From contig JAKZZE010000014.1 in the NCBI GenBank assembly GCA_024220505.1, forward strand, positions 186,001-250,000: a DNA stretch of 64,000 nucleotides, written 5' to 3'. This document shows, in pieces, positions 1 to 11,519 of the stretch (positions are counted from its first letter, which is position 1; every line of letters begins with the position of its first letter). The translations under genes were made by a program, and so were the position numbers. The stretch comes from Rhizopus arrhizus. Taxonomy: Eukaryota > Mucoromycota > Mucoromycetes > Mucorales > Rhizopodaceae. Below the pieces are notes generated by a model. It was not told the DNA's origin, made no database searches, and saw only the letters and a list, made by a program, of their open reading frames with translations.

Positions 1-715
1 GCCCTATCACTCACTTGCCTTATGCTTTCCTTGAATCGATTTTCCAATTCCTTGAGCATATTGCCTCCATAAAGCTCCAAGACATCGCCTCCCAATACCT
101 TTATACTATTTTTAGTCAACAGCAACATTCCTCTTCTCACCTGACAGCTTTTGACAAGTATCTATGCAAACCATCCTTTGTTTACATTTTAAAAAGCAAA
201 GCATAAAAAGTTGTTACCTTGCAACCAAAGGGTGTTGTTAGTAACAAGTCAGGTATTGTTTCTACTTCCATGGCTTGAATCTGATTCTTTCCGTCTGTCA
301 ATGTCCAACGCAACATGCCTCTCGGAAAAGTAATTTGTTCGTCAATGTTCCTTTCGACATAAATCTGTCTGATGGGCGTAGCATTGGTCAAGTTGTTTAA
401 AAGTGAAAGTGCAGAATAACGAATGTCAACCGTGTCTTGGATCTGTAAAACTACACCTCCACCGTGCCGCAAATGACCCAAGGGAAATGTCTCGATGGTG
501 TTTTGACCAAAGTTTTCTGGGATAACAGCTTCTGAAGTCAAGGCAATATCTTTATGAAGAAAGTCTTGAAGGAGCTGGTCATAGGCTTCGTCTGTATCTG
601 GTAAAGGTCGTGGCTGTTCTTGGTTCCAGAAGGACTGGAGGTATTCTTTTGTTATTCTGATACCATTTTTGTCTTTACACTTTCTTTGTAAGATATAAGG
701 TATATTGACAGACAT
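1..715 (-). CDS. RMI1: RecQ-mediated genome instability protein 1 (RMI1), 3' part outside window
   Basis: RMI1 is the OB-fold subunit of the Sgs1/BLM-Top3-Rmi1 complex that dissolves double Holliday junctions in the nucleus. Exon 1 is 715..218 on the minus strand (166 codons from ATG). It ends at an AG|GTAACA donor, a 56-nt intron follows (217..162), and exon 2 runs from 161 out of the window in phase. Seen in the sequence: the N-terminal helical part, then OB-fold strands with PRGMLRWTLTDGK and, across the splice, a conserved block ending VRRGMLLL followed by VLGGDVLELYGG, which is the typical RMI1 DUF1767/OB pattern. About 219 residues are visible; yeast Rmi1 is about 240, so little is missing. 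It is next to the TENA gene in the same orientation. Family assignment is by remembered motifs. Confidence 0.82.
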
Positions 716-791
716 AAAAGTCTTTTTTTTTAAAAAAAAAGAGAGAGAAAAAGAAGGGCTTTATTAACAATAGATGGAAAAATAAAATAAA

Positions 792-1514
792 TCAGTCATA
801 AGCCATATCCCAGAATTTCACTTCGAGAGCCAAAGTGTCTTTATAGACTTTTTCAAAGCTAGCTAAGCGTTTAGGGTCATCAAAGACGAGTTCGTTCACA
901 AGCGAACCACAATCATCCACAAACTCTTTGAATTCTTCCAAGGTCCAGTTCGTCATCAGTTCATGACAGGTCTTGACATGGACCTCCTCCGAGTCCTTTC
1001 CACGGCCTGCATTGATCGTTTTGGCATGACTCCAAGCAGTGTAAAAGATGAATTCCATGGCCCACAAAACAACCAAGGCTTCTCCTAAATCATATCCACT
1101 TTCATAAGCAACCTTCTTGTGAAAATCAACATAGCGCGTCGTCCACTCCTTTTGCTCAAAGGACGTTTGAGCCGCATAAGGGGATCGACTCAGAAGGTCA
1201 GTGAAAAAATTGGATTCGCGATGCACGTTGGATAAGGCAAAGGACAAGGTCTTGATGATCCTCTGTGCTCTCTCGGGAGTATACGAAGCATCACTGTCAC
1301 CTAATTCTCGTTGTTCTTGGTAAAGAGGTAATCGAGAAATCATGATGCCCATCATCTTTATATATCCGCCTGTGTAATATCTGTCTTGAATCAACCAGGA
1401 TTTCAAATGCTCTGGCTTTATCTCGAGTGTACCGACTTGAGTCAAAAACGGATGTTGAGTGGCCTTTTCAAATTCAGATTTATTTAATGAAAGAAGGTGG
1501 TCAGTGAGTTTCAT
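792..1514 (-). CDS. TENA/THI-4 (thiaminase II-like) domain protein
   Basis: Single-exon 240-residue protein. The TENA/THI-4/PqqC fold is all-helical, and in thiamin salvage it hydrolyses aminopyrimidine or thiamin breakdown products in the cytosol. Seen in the sequence: the family-typical N-terminus with helix, HPFLTQVGTLEI and then SWLIQDRYYTGGY (the QDrxY signature). Later come YESGYDLGEALVVLWAMEF and a C-terminal helix, LVNELVFDDPKRLASFEKVY, with the conserved glutamates expected near the active site. The length matches free-standing TENA proteins (220-250). The Cys found in bacterial TenA is not obvious, so it may be the TenA_E or a fungal THI-4-like branch. The function (thiamin salvage) is inferred from the family. 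Confidence 0.82.
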   Translation of the reverse strand: MKLTDHLLSLNKSEFEKATQHPFLTQVGTLEIKPEHLKSWLIQDRYYTGGYIKMMGIMISRLPLYQEQRELGDSDASYTPERAQRIIKTLSFALSNVHRESNFFTDLLSRSPYAAQTSFEQKEWTTRYVDFHKKVAYESGYDLGEALVVLWAMEFIFYTAWSHAKTINAGRGKDSEEVHVKTCHELMTNWTLEEFKEFVDDCGSLVNELVFDDPKRLASFEKVYKDTLALEVKFWDMAYD

Positions 1515-2276
1515 GTTTGGAATTTTTTTTTTTAAAAAAAAAAGAAAGAAAGAAAATGGACAACTGTAGGTGAGGAGATCGATTACAATAGTGTTCCCAT
1601 GTTACACAATGTCATCTCTTTTTTAAAAATTCAATGACTCAACTATTAATTCATAGACTTTTACAAGATTTTCTTTTGGAGTAGTTTTAAAGGATACTAG
1701 GCTTGAAGCTTTTTTAATTTTCAAAAGTAGGTTAATTTGCATAAGGTTTTAAAACTTTGCTTAACTGAAGGGGTTTAATGTGAGCAGTCTCTGGCGTGTT
1801 GATCAAAATACTTCCATTAAAGGATGAAAAAGTAAAACTGATCCCTTTTTCAAAGACAGATCAGCATATAAATTTGTGTGTTTAGCTTTGGATAGCAGTG
1901 AAATTTATATGACAATAGTAGGAATAGAATGTTCATTCCTTTTGTTTTCTCAGTTTGAGTATTTGATAAGGAGCATAGGGACATGTACTTTATCTTTTTA
2001 TGAACATGTATCCTTATACCCTCTCTTTTCTTTAATAAGCAATAGTATTTTCAAGGAAAATTAAAGGTTGTAAAGTAATTTATATTTTCCAGCTCAAGTA
2101 ACAATAATAGCCCTTTTCAGGTAAAGATGATTGTTAACAAGGCGCTTGAGGGAATTGATCTCCCTCTATTTTTGTTTGTCAATGCCCACTCTCTTTTCAA
2201 TTTTGCAATTTCAGTTAAAATAACATGCTGCGTACTTGTAAAACGGAATAGCGTTGTTTGATTCATTTTCAATTGT

Positions 2277-2312
<36 letters not shown>

Positions 2313-2931
2313 TTAGGTGATTCTGTGGATGTGTTTATTACTAATGATTTGATGCTTTTGTAGACTTTTTACACTATTTTTGATTCATTTGAAATAAGAA
2401 TGATACAAGGTATAGGCTTGATCTTTATCTTCCTAATTGTCACTGTGAATTTGATGGCATGATTCCATTCTTTACTTTATCACCTGAGTTTCTTTCTCCA
2501 CTAAGATCCACTGTGATCTCCTTTTTGACATCTTTGATTACTTTAATCGTTGTCAAACCTCTTCAGGACGGCATTGGATAACACTTTTTGGCTGATTTTT
2601 CTTTATGCAGTGTTTCTCGATAGGAGTCATATTTCAGTTAATTTTGGAAAATGAAGAAATTAAAAGAGAGCAGGATTATAAATTGAGATGAATACAGTAA
2701 AAGAGAGTGAGAGAGTGAGAGAGACTTGGATGATTTAAAGCATTGTTATTCACTCAATTCATCAAGGCTACCATTCAGATCATCATTCACTGGCGTGAAC
2801 TCTCTTTTCCAAAAGGGATATGAGCAACAAAATAGAATCAAGAACAACTTATTTAAACTCAAACAATTCGTAAAGAACATTCTAATTCCGCCCAAAGAAC
2901 CACCATTTGCTCTTATTACAAACAACTTAAA
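1515..2931. other. Intergenic, AT-rich, with an A32 tract
   Basis: No gene supported. It contains an uninterrupted run of 32 A at 2279..2310 and a short GAGA-type microsatellite near 2700..2722. The short open frames here lack codon structure or family motifs. A minus-strand stretch around 2450..2570 stays open for about 37 codons and could be a decayed exon, but nothing in it is recognisable. Confidence 0.5.
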
Positions 2932-3800
2932 ATGAATTTTCTTGGACTGAGGTAAAGGGAAAGAGAATAAAGAACTTTGTAGAAATAACTAAAATAAGTT
3001 TAGTTTTGGGAAAAAGAATGCCAAGTCATACAAACATAAATCAGCACAACAGCAACTTTATTTAAGTGAACCTTATGTCAATCATATGCTTGTTCAAGGA
3101 AATTTTAAGACAATTGTCGAATTACCAAAATATGTAGATGTTAACGAATGGTTATCTTTTAATAGTAAGCAAAATAAAAAGCTTTTTATTTTAAAAAAGG
3201 TCTGATTTGATTTTTTAAAAAAAAAAAGCATTCGAATTCTTTAATCATCTCAACTTATTTTATGGGTCTATTACTGCCTTTTGTACACCAGAAGAATGCC
3301 CAACAATGTCTGCAGGCCCAGGGTAAGTGAGATGATTTAAAGAAAGAGAATGTTATTGACAAAAAATATAGCGTTGAATATACCTGGTCAGATTCATTAT
3401 CCAAAAAAGTTAGATTGTCAGCACCACAGTACATTGATTATATGACGACAAGCATCGAAAATACACTGAATGATGAATCTATATTCCCTACAAAATCAGG
3501 TAGAGAAAAAATAAAAAGTGAGAATGAGAGTTATTAATAAATAAGATAGGAGCTGATTTCTCTAAAGAATTGATACCAGTGATAAAAAGGATGTTTGTAG
3601 AAATGTTTAGGCTATTTGCACACATTTATCATGAACATTATGATAAAGTATTGAGTCTAAATGAAGAGCCACACTTTAATTCACTATTTGCACATTTTAT
3701 ATCATTTGCAAAAGAATTTGATTTATTAGAAAGAAAAGAATTACAGCCGTTGAGTGAATTGATCGAGGTGATGTTGAAGAATGATGTGATTTGTTTATAA
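2932..3800 (+). CDS. MOB2: MOB2-type kinase activator
   Basis: Five exons: 2932..2951, 3004..3164, 3229..3322, 3372..3499, 3550..3800 (217 residues, phases consistent). Mob proteins bind and activate NDR/LATS kinases; Mob2 pairs with Cbk1/Orb6 in polarity and septation. Seen in the sequence: YLSEPYVNHMLVQGNFKTIV, the LPKYVDVNEWLSFN block, FFNHLNLFYGSITAFCTPEE with the zinc-ligand Cys, and PTMSAGPG. Then come QYIDYMTTSIENTL and MFRLFAHIYHEHYDKVLSL with the His zinc ligands. The YLSEPxV / FKTIVxLPKYVD wording is the Mob2 rather than Mob1 subtype. All introns are 49-64 nt. Its stop codon lies 7 bp from the stop of the convergent MIT gene. The first exon is only 20 nt, and its start is inferred from the frame and a good donor. 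Confidence 0.88.
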
Positions 3801-3807
3801 TAAAATG

Positions 3808-4644
3808 TTATGATTCTTTAAATACAATCAGAGCTTTTAATACTGCAGTAATAATTGTATATAGACTTTCTGATAGAATTTCATGTAAATGATATTTCTG
3901 GTCTACTTCTAATCCAATCTTTATCATCTTTATTCCCGTCTTTTTTGCTCTATTCATCACATCATATTCTCTATCGATCCATAAACTGAACTGAAAGAAA
4001 CAACGAAAAAAGTAATTCATTAAATCTATTTTATCATCAGTAAACTTGAATCCAAGATCAGAATGATTTACCTGGAATAGGTGATTGTTTGATAAACACA
4101 GCTAATCTCACCGATCCACTCACTACAGATTGACCCAACTGTTTGAATTGAATGATGGGATCTTTATCGGTTGATGACATCACATTCTTTATTGGATCTC
4201 TACTTGACAGCAAACCAAACTTGTCTTTATCGATTCTTTCTTTTAAACTATAGAATAGGTGAGTTCAAGATCATCATCTTCTTCTTTTTACATTAAAAGT
4301 TTTTCTTTTATGGCCATCTTTGTGTCTGTTTTATCTAATCATTTTTTATTTTACAATTTATAAAGTACTTTTATTCTCTTACTTGGTAAAGCCATCATGA
4401 TTTTATCAACACCTGTCAAATAAATATCCAATGCGATCGATTCATTTCCTTGTTCATATTCATCTACTGCAATCAAAACTAATTTCATTCCTCGAGAGAT
4501 ACTTTGCTTATCCAACTTGTCCCTCACATCATTTTTTATTTTTTCAGCCAAATTGTTTATTTCTATCGTCCAAGGATCATAATAAGGTGGTGAATGATTA
4601 TTTGTACTTAATATCTTGTTTGTAATAAAAGATACAACTGTCAT
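3808..4644 (-). CDS. MIT-domain protein of unknown function
   Basis: Three exons on the minus strand: 4644..4355, 4247..4072, 4025..3808 (227 residues, phases consistent). The central part has the MIT pattern: SRGMKLVLIAVDEYEQGN, ALDIYLTGVDKIMMALPS and then a third helix after the first intron. MIT domains bind ESCRT-III tails or act in endosomal sorting. The C-terminal 90 residues form a conserved-looking helical region (RLAVFIKQSPIP, YHLHEILSESLY, VLKALIVFKES) that I do not recognise. Introns are 107 nt and 46 nt; the second is short, with acceptor AAATAG. The gene is convergent with MOB2 (7 bp between stops), so the 3' UTRs must overlap. The role is not assigned beyond MIT. Confidence 0.72.
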
Positions 4645-5742
4645 TTGTGCAGAAAGGAAAGAAAGGATTTTCCTCTCCTTTTTTTTTATTTTTATTTTTA
4701 ATTGTATTTTTCACGTGTAAATTGAATGATATTTCATTGTTCGCTCTAAGAAGAGATAAACCCTTTTTTATATATAAAATGTTGTAATATTTATCCAACA
4801 TTTATCACTGACAAACTACTACATTCGGAAATATCGGATCTCTTTCATTTGTAACACAACCTACGACAGTCTGCATATGACTTTATCTGTTTTATGTGCA
4901 CGGTCACTTTGAATGGTTACAAGTGAGTTTATCAGACAAGATACATGATTATTCTATCCACACAGAGATTAAACAAAATAGAATCTTATTCACTCTCTTT
5001 GGCTGTAGCTTGTTTTCATATTTTATAAAACATACTTTTATTTCAATCAAAATAACTTTTATCTCTTCTACTTCTTAATAAACAGGATATTCTTCATTTA
5101 TTGTTACTTTATCTGTCTTGTCAGATTGTTCTATAATAATTAGGTAGACAGAAATCATCAAACTCTTTTAATCATCTGAATCGTATTCTATAATTTCTAT
5201 TCTTACATGTCATCTGTTATTCTAGTTGAGCCTGGATATCAAATCATTTGTTGAAGTCATGTATAAAAGATGATTGATTTACTGTTGAAAAGTAAATGAT
5301 CTTACCTTCTGTGGTTTATCATTTATAGAATTAGAACCAATTCAAAGAAACTTATACACGAAACATATTGAATGTATTCTACAAGTCGGTTTATTTTAAT
5401 GATTTATAAACTAATAAAGACTATATCATCTTTCCTTCTTTAGTCATCATTCAAAAGTTTTATGCTTTTTAGTAAGGATTATTAAAGAAAATATGTAAAA
5501 TATACCTTTTTTTTTTGGCATAAAAGGAACATAAGACACAAATAGGAAATTTAATGTGGATCTCTTTTTTAATAAAGATTTCGCCTTTATTTTTTAAACA
5601 CATAATTCATAATCTCTTTTATACACGAAAAAAGATGTAAAAATCAAGCTCTTTTCATCTTATTTTGTATTCAAGAGAAAAAGACTTTTTTTGTCGACTG
5701 GAATTCAATATGAATTTGTTAGTTCATCAGGTCATAAAACAA

Positions 5743-5773
<31 letters not shown>

Positions 5774-6140
5774 TAGTATTCTAATCACATCTACATCAAA
5801 TACCTTTAGTACCCAGCATTCATTCTATTTCTAGAAATCACTCTAATAACTGTCAAATCTCAACTGTATCACTAAAACCTCACTACTTCAACCTTATCTT
5901 GACTCTGGGGAGAATGGCTGAAAGATGCGTGTACAAAGAATAAAGCGCCGCTTGTGTTGTTTGTCATGGACTCAGTCACGTGCTTCACTTTCCAAATTTA
6001 TTTGTAAATTTTGCGCAATATTTCTTTTTCTTTTTTTTTTATACTTTTCTTAAAGTAAACAACAGAAACCTTCCTCTTTTACCTTTTTTTTATTGGAAAA
6101 AAAACCCTTTTATTTTTAAACAACTAAACTAATTTAAAAA
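4645..6140. other. Intergenic, AT-rich, with an A28 tract and an E-box-like site
   Basis: No gene supported in about 1.5 kb. It includes a run of 28 A at 5746..5773. The only GC-richer patch is about 5900..5990, which contains a CACGTG palindrome near 5976, about 165 bp upstream of the GYF gene start; this could be a bHLH-type site (inference). Pyrimidine-rich stretches precede the GYF start codon. Confidence 0.45.
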
Positions 6141-9100
6141 ATGTCTACAAACATGAATTTTGGCCCTGAATGGTAAAATAAATCAAAAATATGAAAATTT
6201 TTTGACAATGACTAAACAAAACGTCAAAAAAAATTTTTTTTCTAGGATGCGTGGAGGTTTCGCTAAAAATGTCAATAGCAATAGCCGTGGTACTTTGTCT
6301 GATTTACCCTTTGAAGAAAGTAACGTGAATGCCCTTAAATACTCTAAAGAATACATGCTTAGTTTATATAAGCCATCTCCTCAATTACCCTCTGATTTTC
6401 AACAACATGAGTACGTGACTGTTGAGGAGTGCCTCACACCTCTAGCTTTTGATGAACTTACTGAGCTAGAAAAGAAGGTAAGGAACTCTTTTATGAAAAG
6501 GGAGTATATTAAAATGATATAGCTTCTTGCTGGTCCTGTTCATGTTGAAGGGTCTCGTCGTATTATTGACAAAAGACATCGAATGGGTCATGACAATAAC
6601 AATAGTCCTCTTTCTGAAAATGGTGCCAATCGATTTGGTGGACGTAAAGGTAAAGTATGAGAACAAGAGGGAATGATGATTTTTAATTGAAAGAGAATTA
6701 CGTTTAGGTCGCGATTATTTCTCAAAAGAACAGACTTTTAGACGCAATAATGATCATGGTAATTGGAAAAACATGGGAGGAATCTGTACTTGATCCGCTT
6801 ATTTACACATTCACATTAGATTTATTGAAAAAGAAAGACGTGATGGATGACTTGGCTTCACCTTTTGGAAAATCTGAAGATGAGACGCCTTGGTCCAAGA
6901 CGATGAACAATGGCTTGTTTAAGGATGAATCTCCTTTCAAGTCTGATTTTATAGCAGGCGATCTGGCTACTCCTGGCATGCCAGCACCACCTGGCATCGC
7001 TGCTAAAAAACCCGAGGATTTCAAATGGTTTTATCGCGATCCTTCCGGTCAAGTACAAGGGCCATTTGAAGCTCGCGAAATGCAAGAATGGTACAAAGCT
7101 GGATTCTTTTCTCCTACCCTTTTGCTTCGCCGTGATGATGAAACGGTGTTTGAACCGTTGATGGCCATCATTCAAAAGGTAGGAAATGATGACCAGCCTT
7201 TCTTGGTTGCTCGACCTTCGGCTGCTCCCGCGCCTGATCTCTTTGGATCTTCAGACGCGGGCATATTTGGAAGAAATGACAAGTACATGTCATTTGGTGC
7301 TCCTACGACTCCTGGAGGAAGTATTGTTGATAGCTTTTTGAGTGGGTCTTCTAGTACACCGTTATATCAAAGTCCGTATAACTCATTCGGAGGAGGTTCT
7401 TTATTAAGAGACAATTTGTGGAACAGTAATGCCTCTCAGCCTTTAAGTTCGCCTGCTTGGATGAATCATCCTACGACTGATTTGTTTGGTAATCCAACAG
7501 TTGCAGCAAATCCACTTGGTACTGCGACAGGCTCACTGGGTCTTTCATCATTTATTGGTCAGCAGCAACCTGGCTTGAATACAGTATTTGGATCCGCTGC
7601 GAACCCAAATGGCTTATTTGATTATCAACGGGCGATGAATGAGCAAATGAATCAGCAGCAGCAGTACTATCAAATGCTCAAGCAGCAGCAAACAATGCAA
7701 ATGCAGCAACAGTTTCAACACATGTCACTAACTGAACCACAGCAATCACAATTGCCTCAACAACAAGCACCACTACCACCACCATCACAACAGCAGCAGC
7801 CACAATCGCTTTCAACACCATCTCATATACCAGACCAGCATGAGCCAATCTCTGCATTTGAACCTGAAAAGATGCAAATGCCAACCGAAAAGGCTGACAA
7901 ATCTACCATTTCATTTGGGCAAAATACGCTTAAAAACCTTACGTTGGATCACATCAACAGTAACCACGCCTCTCCTGTTTTGAGAACAAACAACATCTTG
8001 GCTGGTGGTAGTGGTTGGGGATCTACTCCTGGTACACCTTTAGCTTCTGATGCTCCCTCCAGCCCTTGGGGAACCATCGGAGCTAGCGCTCTTCCCTCAA
8101 AAATTACTGATGAATTACAACCCAAAGCACCAGGCGCTCAATCTCCTAGAACCCCTTCATCACCCAAAAAGTTGACAACCGAGAAGCCTAAATTCAAGCC
8201 TGTGATTGAATCCTTTGCTGACATTCAACTGGAAGAAATGGAAAAGAAGAAGGAGGATGAAAAGATGGAAGCGGCCGTCAAGTCTGAGCCTGTGAAAGCT
8301 AAACCAGTAGCAGCCAACAAGTCAAAGGCAGAGGAAAAGTCATCTACTCCTGTTTCTGTTTCCAAGCCAGCCGTTATTTCTCTTCGTGAGATTCAGGAAG
8401 AGGAGATGAGAATTGCTAAAGAAAAGAAGGACAAACAGAGCAAGGTTGCACCTTCCACCTCTACATGGGTTGCCTCTAACTCTACACCTACTGCTCTGGC
8501 ATCTTCTACCTGGTCTCAACCTGTGATCGAAAAACCTCTTTCACTTCGCGAAATTCAAGAGATGGAAGCAAAGAATGCCGAATTAAACAAAAAGGAGACT
8601 GTTACTATCTCAGAATTACCAGTACAACCATCCAGTCAACCAACCACCTTGGCCTGGGGAGTTGTATCCCCTAAAAACAAAACAACTGCATCTAGCGTAG
8701 CCCCTACTAGCAGCACATCCTCTAATGCTGCTGCATGGACTGCTGCTTCCAATACTCCCAAAAAGACACTACGTGAAATTCAACAGGAAGAAGAATTAGC
8801 AATGAAGAAGAAGAACGCCAAGGCAGCCAAGCCTGAAGGCCCCACTGTTGCGTCCATTATTGCCCAACAAGCACCAAAGGTTGTGTCTACTGCCCCTTCT
8901 GTTGTAAGTGGTGAAGGCTGGACGACCGTTTCCCACGTTCGCATCCCTAAACCCGCCCCTGCCTCTACTCCCGCTCCCGCTCCTGTTGTAAAGGAGCCTA
9001 CGAAATGGGAGCCTGTCAAATCCACCGTTCGTACACCGACCGTTCGTGGTCCCAGTGAAGATTTCCGTCGCTGGTGCAGAAAGGCGTTACGTGGGTTGAA

Positions 9101-9359
9101 CTCGGGTGTGAATGAAGATGAGATACTTGATATGCTTCTTATGTTCCCTGTTGACAGTAGTACAGCTGAAATCATTGAAGATGTTATTTATGCCAATTCA
9201 GTAAGAATCGATGGAAAACGATTTGCTCAAGAATTTATGCGTCGCAGAAAAGCAGATTTGGCAGGCAGGTTAGATATTGTTACAGCAGGTTTAGAAGAAG
9301 AGGATGATGATGATTTCAAGGTGGTAACAAAGAAGAATAAAAAGAAGGCCTCTTCTTAG
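6141..9359 (+). CDS. GYF-domain protein (SMY2/GIGYF family)
   Basis: Exons: 6141..6172, 6246..6477, 6523..6649, 6708..6758, 6820..9359 (about 993 residues). The fourth donor is uncertain: 6759 gives a 61-nt intron, while 6786 would give a 34-nt one; some intron is needed because the upstream frame hits a TGA. GYF proteins bind PPGØ peptides and act in translational repression or ER-Golgi traffic. Seen in the sequence: GYF domain at about residues 216-262 (WFYRDPSGQVQGPFEAREM, EWYKAGFFSP; F replaces Y in the name-giving motif). A Gln/Pro-rich region lies around 7640..7800. The linker has four copies of an L-REIQ-EE(E/L) motif (near 8383, 8540, 8770 and, weaker, 8220). A conserved folded C-terminus (EDFRRWCRKALRGL) and a Lys-rich end follow. 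This matches fungal SMY2/Mpd2 layouts; the exact orthologue was not checked. Confidence 0.8.
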
Positions 9360-9451
9360 TTTATTTTTCTTGTCCAAATTCAGTCTCTTTTGTGAAATAA
9401 AATAAACAAGACACCTTACTCCTTTTTTTTTCTTTCTTTTTCTTCTTTAAA

Positions 9452-10786
9452 ATGAACTTTAATATTTTTAAAGCAAAGCAAAAAACGCCGTATGATCTTG
9501 TAAAGCATGTTAAAGATGCTATTCATAAATTGGATGGTCCTGACAGACGCAAGGTGAGAAGATAGAATAAAGAAAATGGATATATAATAAATTGGACATG
9601 TAAAAAAAAAGGCAGCAGAAGAAGTCTCGAAATATTTAGTGTTGATGAAAAACATACTTTATGGAGAAGATGGTTTTTAGTCAAAAAGGAGAAGAAGCAA
9701 ATGAGAGTATTTACTGTTTATGTCTATATAGATCATGAACCTAGCCCTGATATTATAGCTCAGTTGGCACAGGAAACATACAAAGCAGATCTATTGCAGT
9801 TGTTGATATTAAGCATTCAAAAGTTTGAATTTGAAGTAACAATAATAAAAAGCAAGAGAAAAGGGGGAATTGAATTTATAATTTTGTTTATAGACAAAGA
9901 AAGATGTATCACAGATATTCAACAACTTGTTAAAAAGACAAATTGGTTCTAGATGGCCAACAGTAGAGCATTTATGCGCTCATGAAGAGATCCTTTTCCA
10001 CTTATTAAGAGGGTAATCAGAACAAAAGAAGAGAGACTTTAATTAATTGAATGGTAGATATGAACAGCCTGAGATTGCTTTGAACTGTGGTTTAATTTTA
10101 CGTGAATGCGTTCGTCATGAAGCATTGGCAAAAATCGTTTTATATTCAAGCAAGTTTTACCAGTTCTTTGAATATGTAAGTACGAGCACATTTGATGTTG
10201 CTTCAGATGCATTTGCTTCTTTTAAGGAAGTCCTTACAAGGCATAAATCAGTGGTGAGCGACTTTATGGACGCAAATTACGATGATGTAAGTGGTTTTTG
10301 TTTTCTTGTTTTTTAATTTCTTTTATAAAAACAAAAAAGATACTAGTTCTTTGATCATTACAAGAAACTACTGCAATCTGAGAATTATGTGACCAAAAGG
10401 CAGTCTTTGAAGGTAAAGTGGATACCACAGGACTTTTTCAAATGATTAATACATGTCAGTAGCTATTGGGTGAAATACTATTGGATAGAACGAACTTTAC
10501 GATCATGACTCGTTATATTAGCAATGCGGATAACCTCAAGTTGATGATGAACTTACTTCGAGATCGCAGTAAAAACATTCAATTTGAAGCATTTCATGTC
10601 TTTAAGGTATTCGTTGCCAATCCTCACAAAACAAAGCCTATTATGGACATTTTGGTCAAAAATCAAGAAAAACTTGTTTATTTCCTTGGAAACTTTCACA
10701 ATGAAAGACAGGATGACGAACAATTTACCGACGAAAAATCGTTTCTCATCAAGCAAATCCAAGAACTACAGCCTATCCAGGATTAA
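9452..10786 (+). CDS. HYM1: Mo25/Hym1 scaffold protein
   Basis: Seven exons: 9452..9553, 9612..9672, 9732..9835, 9894..10012, 10058..10286, 10347..10412, 10463..10786 (334 residues, the family's usual length of about 340). Mo25 is an armadillo-like scaffold that activates GCK-type kinases (Kic1/Nak1, LKB1-STRAD) and feeds the RAM/MOR pathway. Seen in the sequence: [134 protein letters not shown] and [14 protein letters not shown]. These run through the whole Mo25 fold in order. Introns are 45-60 nt. Confidence 0.93.
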
Positions 10787-11519
10787 AGTAATATTGATGA
10801 AACATATACTTTATTCAATAAACTAAGCAGAGAGAAAGAGAAAATGATCCAAAAAGAGTTCATGTTAAAAATACACTTGGCTCTATCAAAATCGACTCCC
10901 TTTATTTTGATGAAATGTTTAAGCTTCTTAAATACATTATGTTGTTGGCAGATGATTTTCCTCTTAGGTTTTTTTTTTTTTCAACTGCCATGTCAAGCAA
11001 AATACGTTTCTTTTCTAAATATCTTTAATTTGCCTATAAATCTGGTAGCCGTAATTATTTTTGATACACATGTTTTTTCTTAACAAACAATTTCTGTATG
11101 CCGTAAACCATTGTTTACTCGTAATCCATTACGATATGCTTGCAAACTATTTTCATCAGGTTTCCAAGTTGAAAATGACTAGGATTGTTATATGAATTTT
11201 GAGGGAATATTGTCAACGAATGAATACACTGAAGTAACATCATGCAAGTATATTTCAAGATTCAAACTTGCTGAATTCCTATAATCTAACTCACAATTCA
11301 CAAGAGGTAAAGTCCATATGAACAGGAAAAAAAAATGACGCATAAAAACAGTGATTTGAACCTGATTGCAAGATATATAAAAGCTTCATGATAAGGATGT
11401 ATTAAATACAACCTTGATACTTGATACATAACATACACGTACTCGAATATAAATGTAAGAATTCTCTGTAGCTCTTAGCCTTTTTTTTTTTTTTTTTTTT
11501 ATTAATTTAGTTTCAAGTT
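10787..11519. other. Intergenic, no gene seen
   Basis: AT-rich spacer between Mo25 and the NmrA-like gene. A 79-codon open frame at 10844..11083 is hydrophobic and low-complexity, with no motif, and is probably not coding. A T19-20 tract at about 11481..11500 lies just before the next start codon. Confidence 0.4.

Noticed and set aside
2279..2310. A32 tract as the tail of a retroposed gene or SINE
   Set aside because: No decayed coding sequence, target duplication or pol III box upstream; similar A/T tracts occur in several promoters of the window.
2450..2570. About 37 open codons on the minus strand (VIKDVKKEITVDLSGER)
   Set aside because: Too short, no splice partners and no recognisable family; left as unexplained.
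8780..9175. 131-codon antisense frame in the GYF gene
   Set aside because: Mirror of the real coding strand with no motif.
11353..11362. GATTTGAACC, like an inverted tRNA T-loop (GGTTCAAATC)
   Set aside because: The flanks do not form a T stem and there are no A/B box spacing or acceptor stem.
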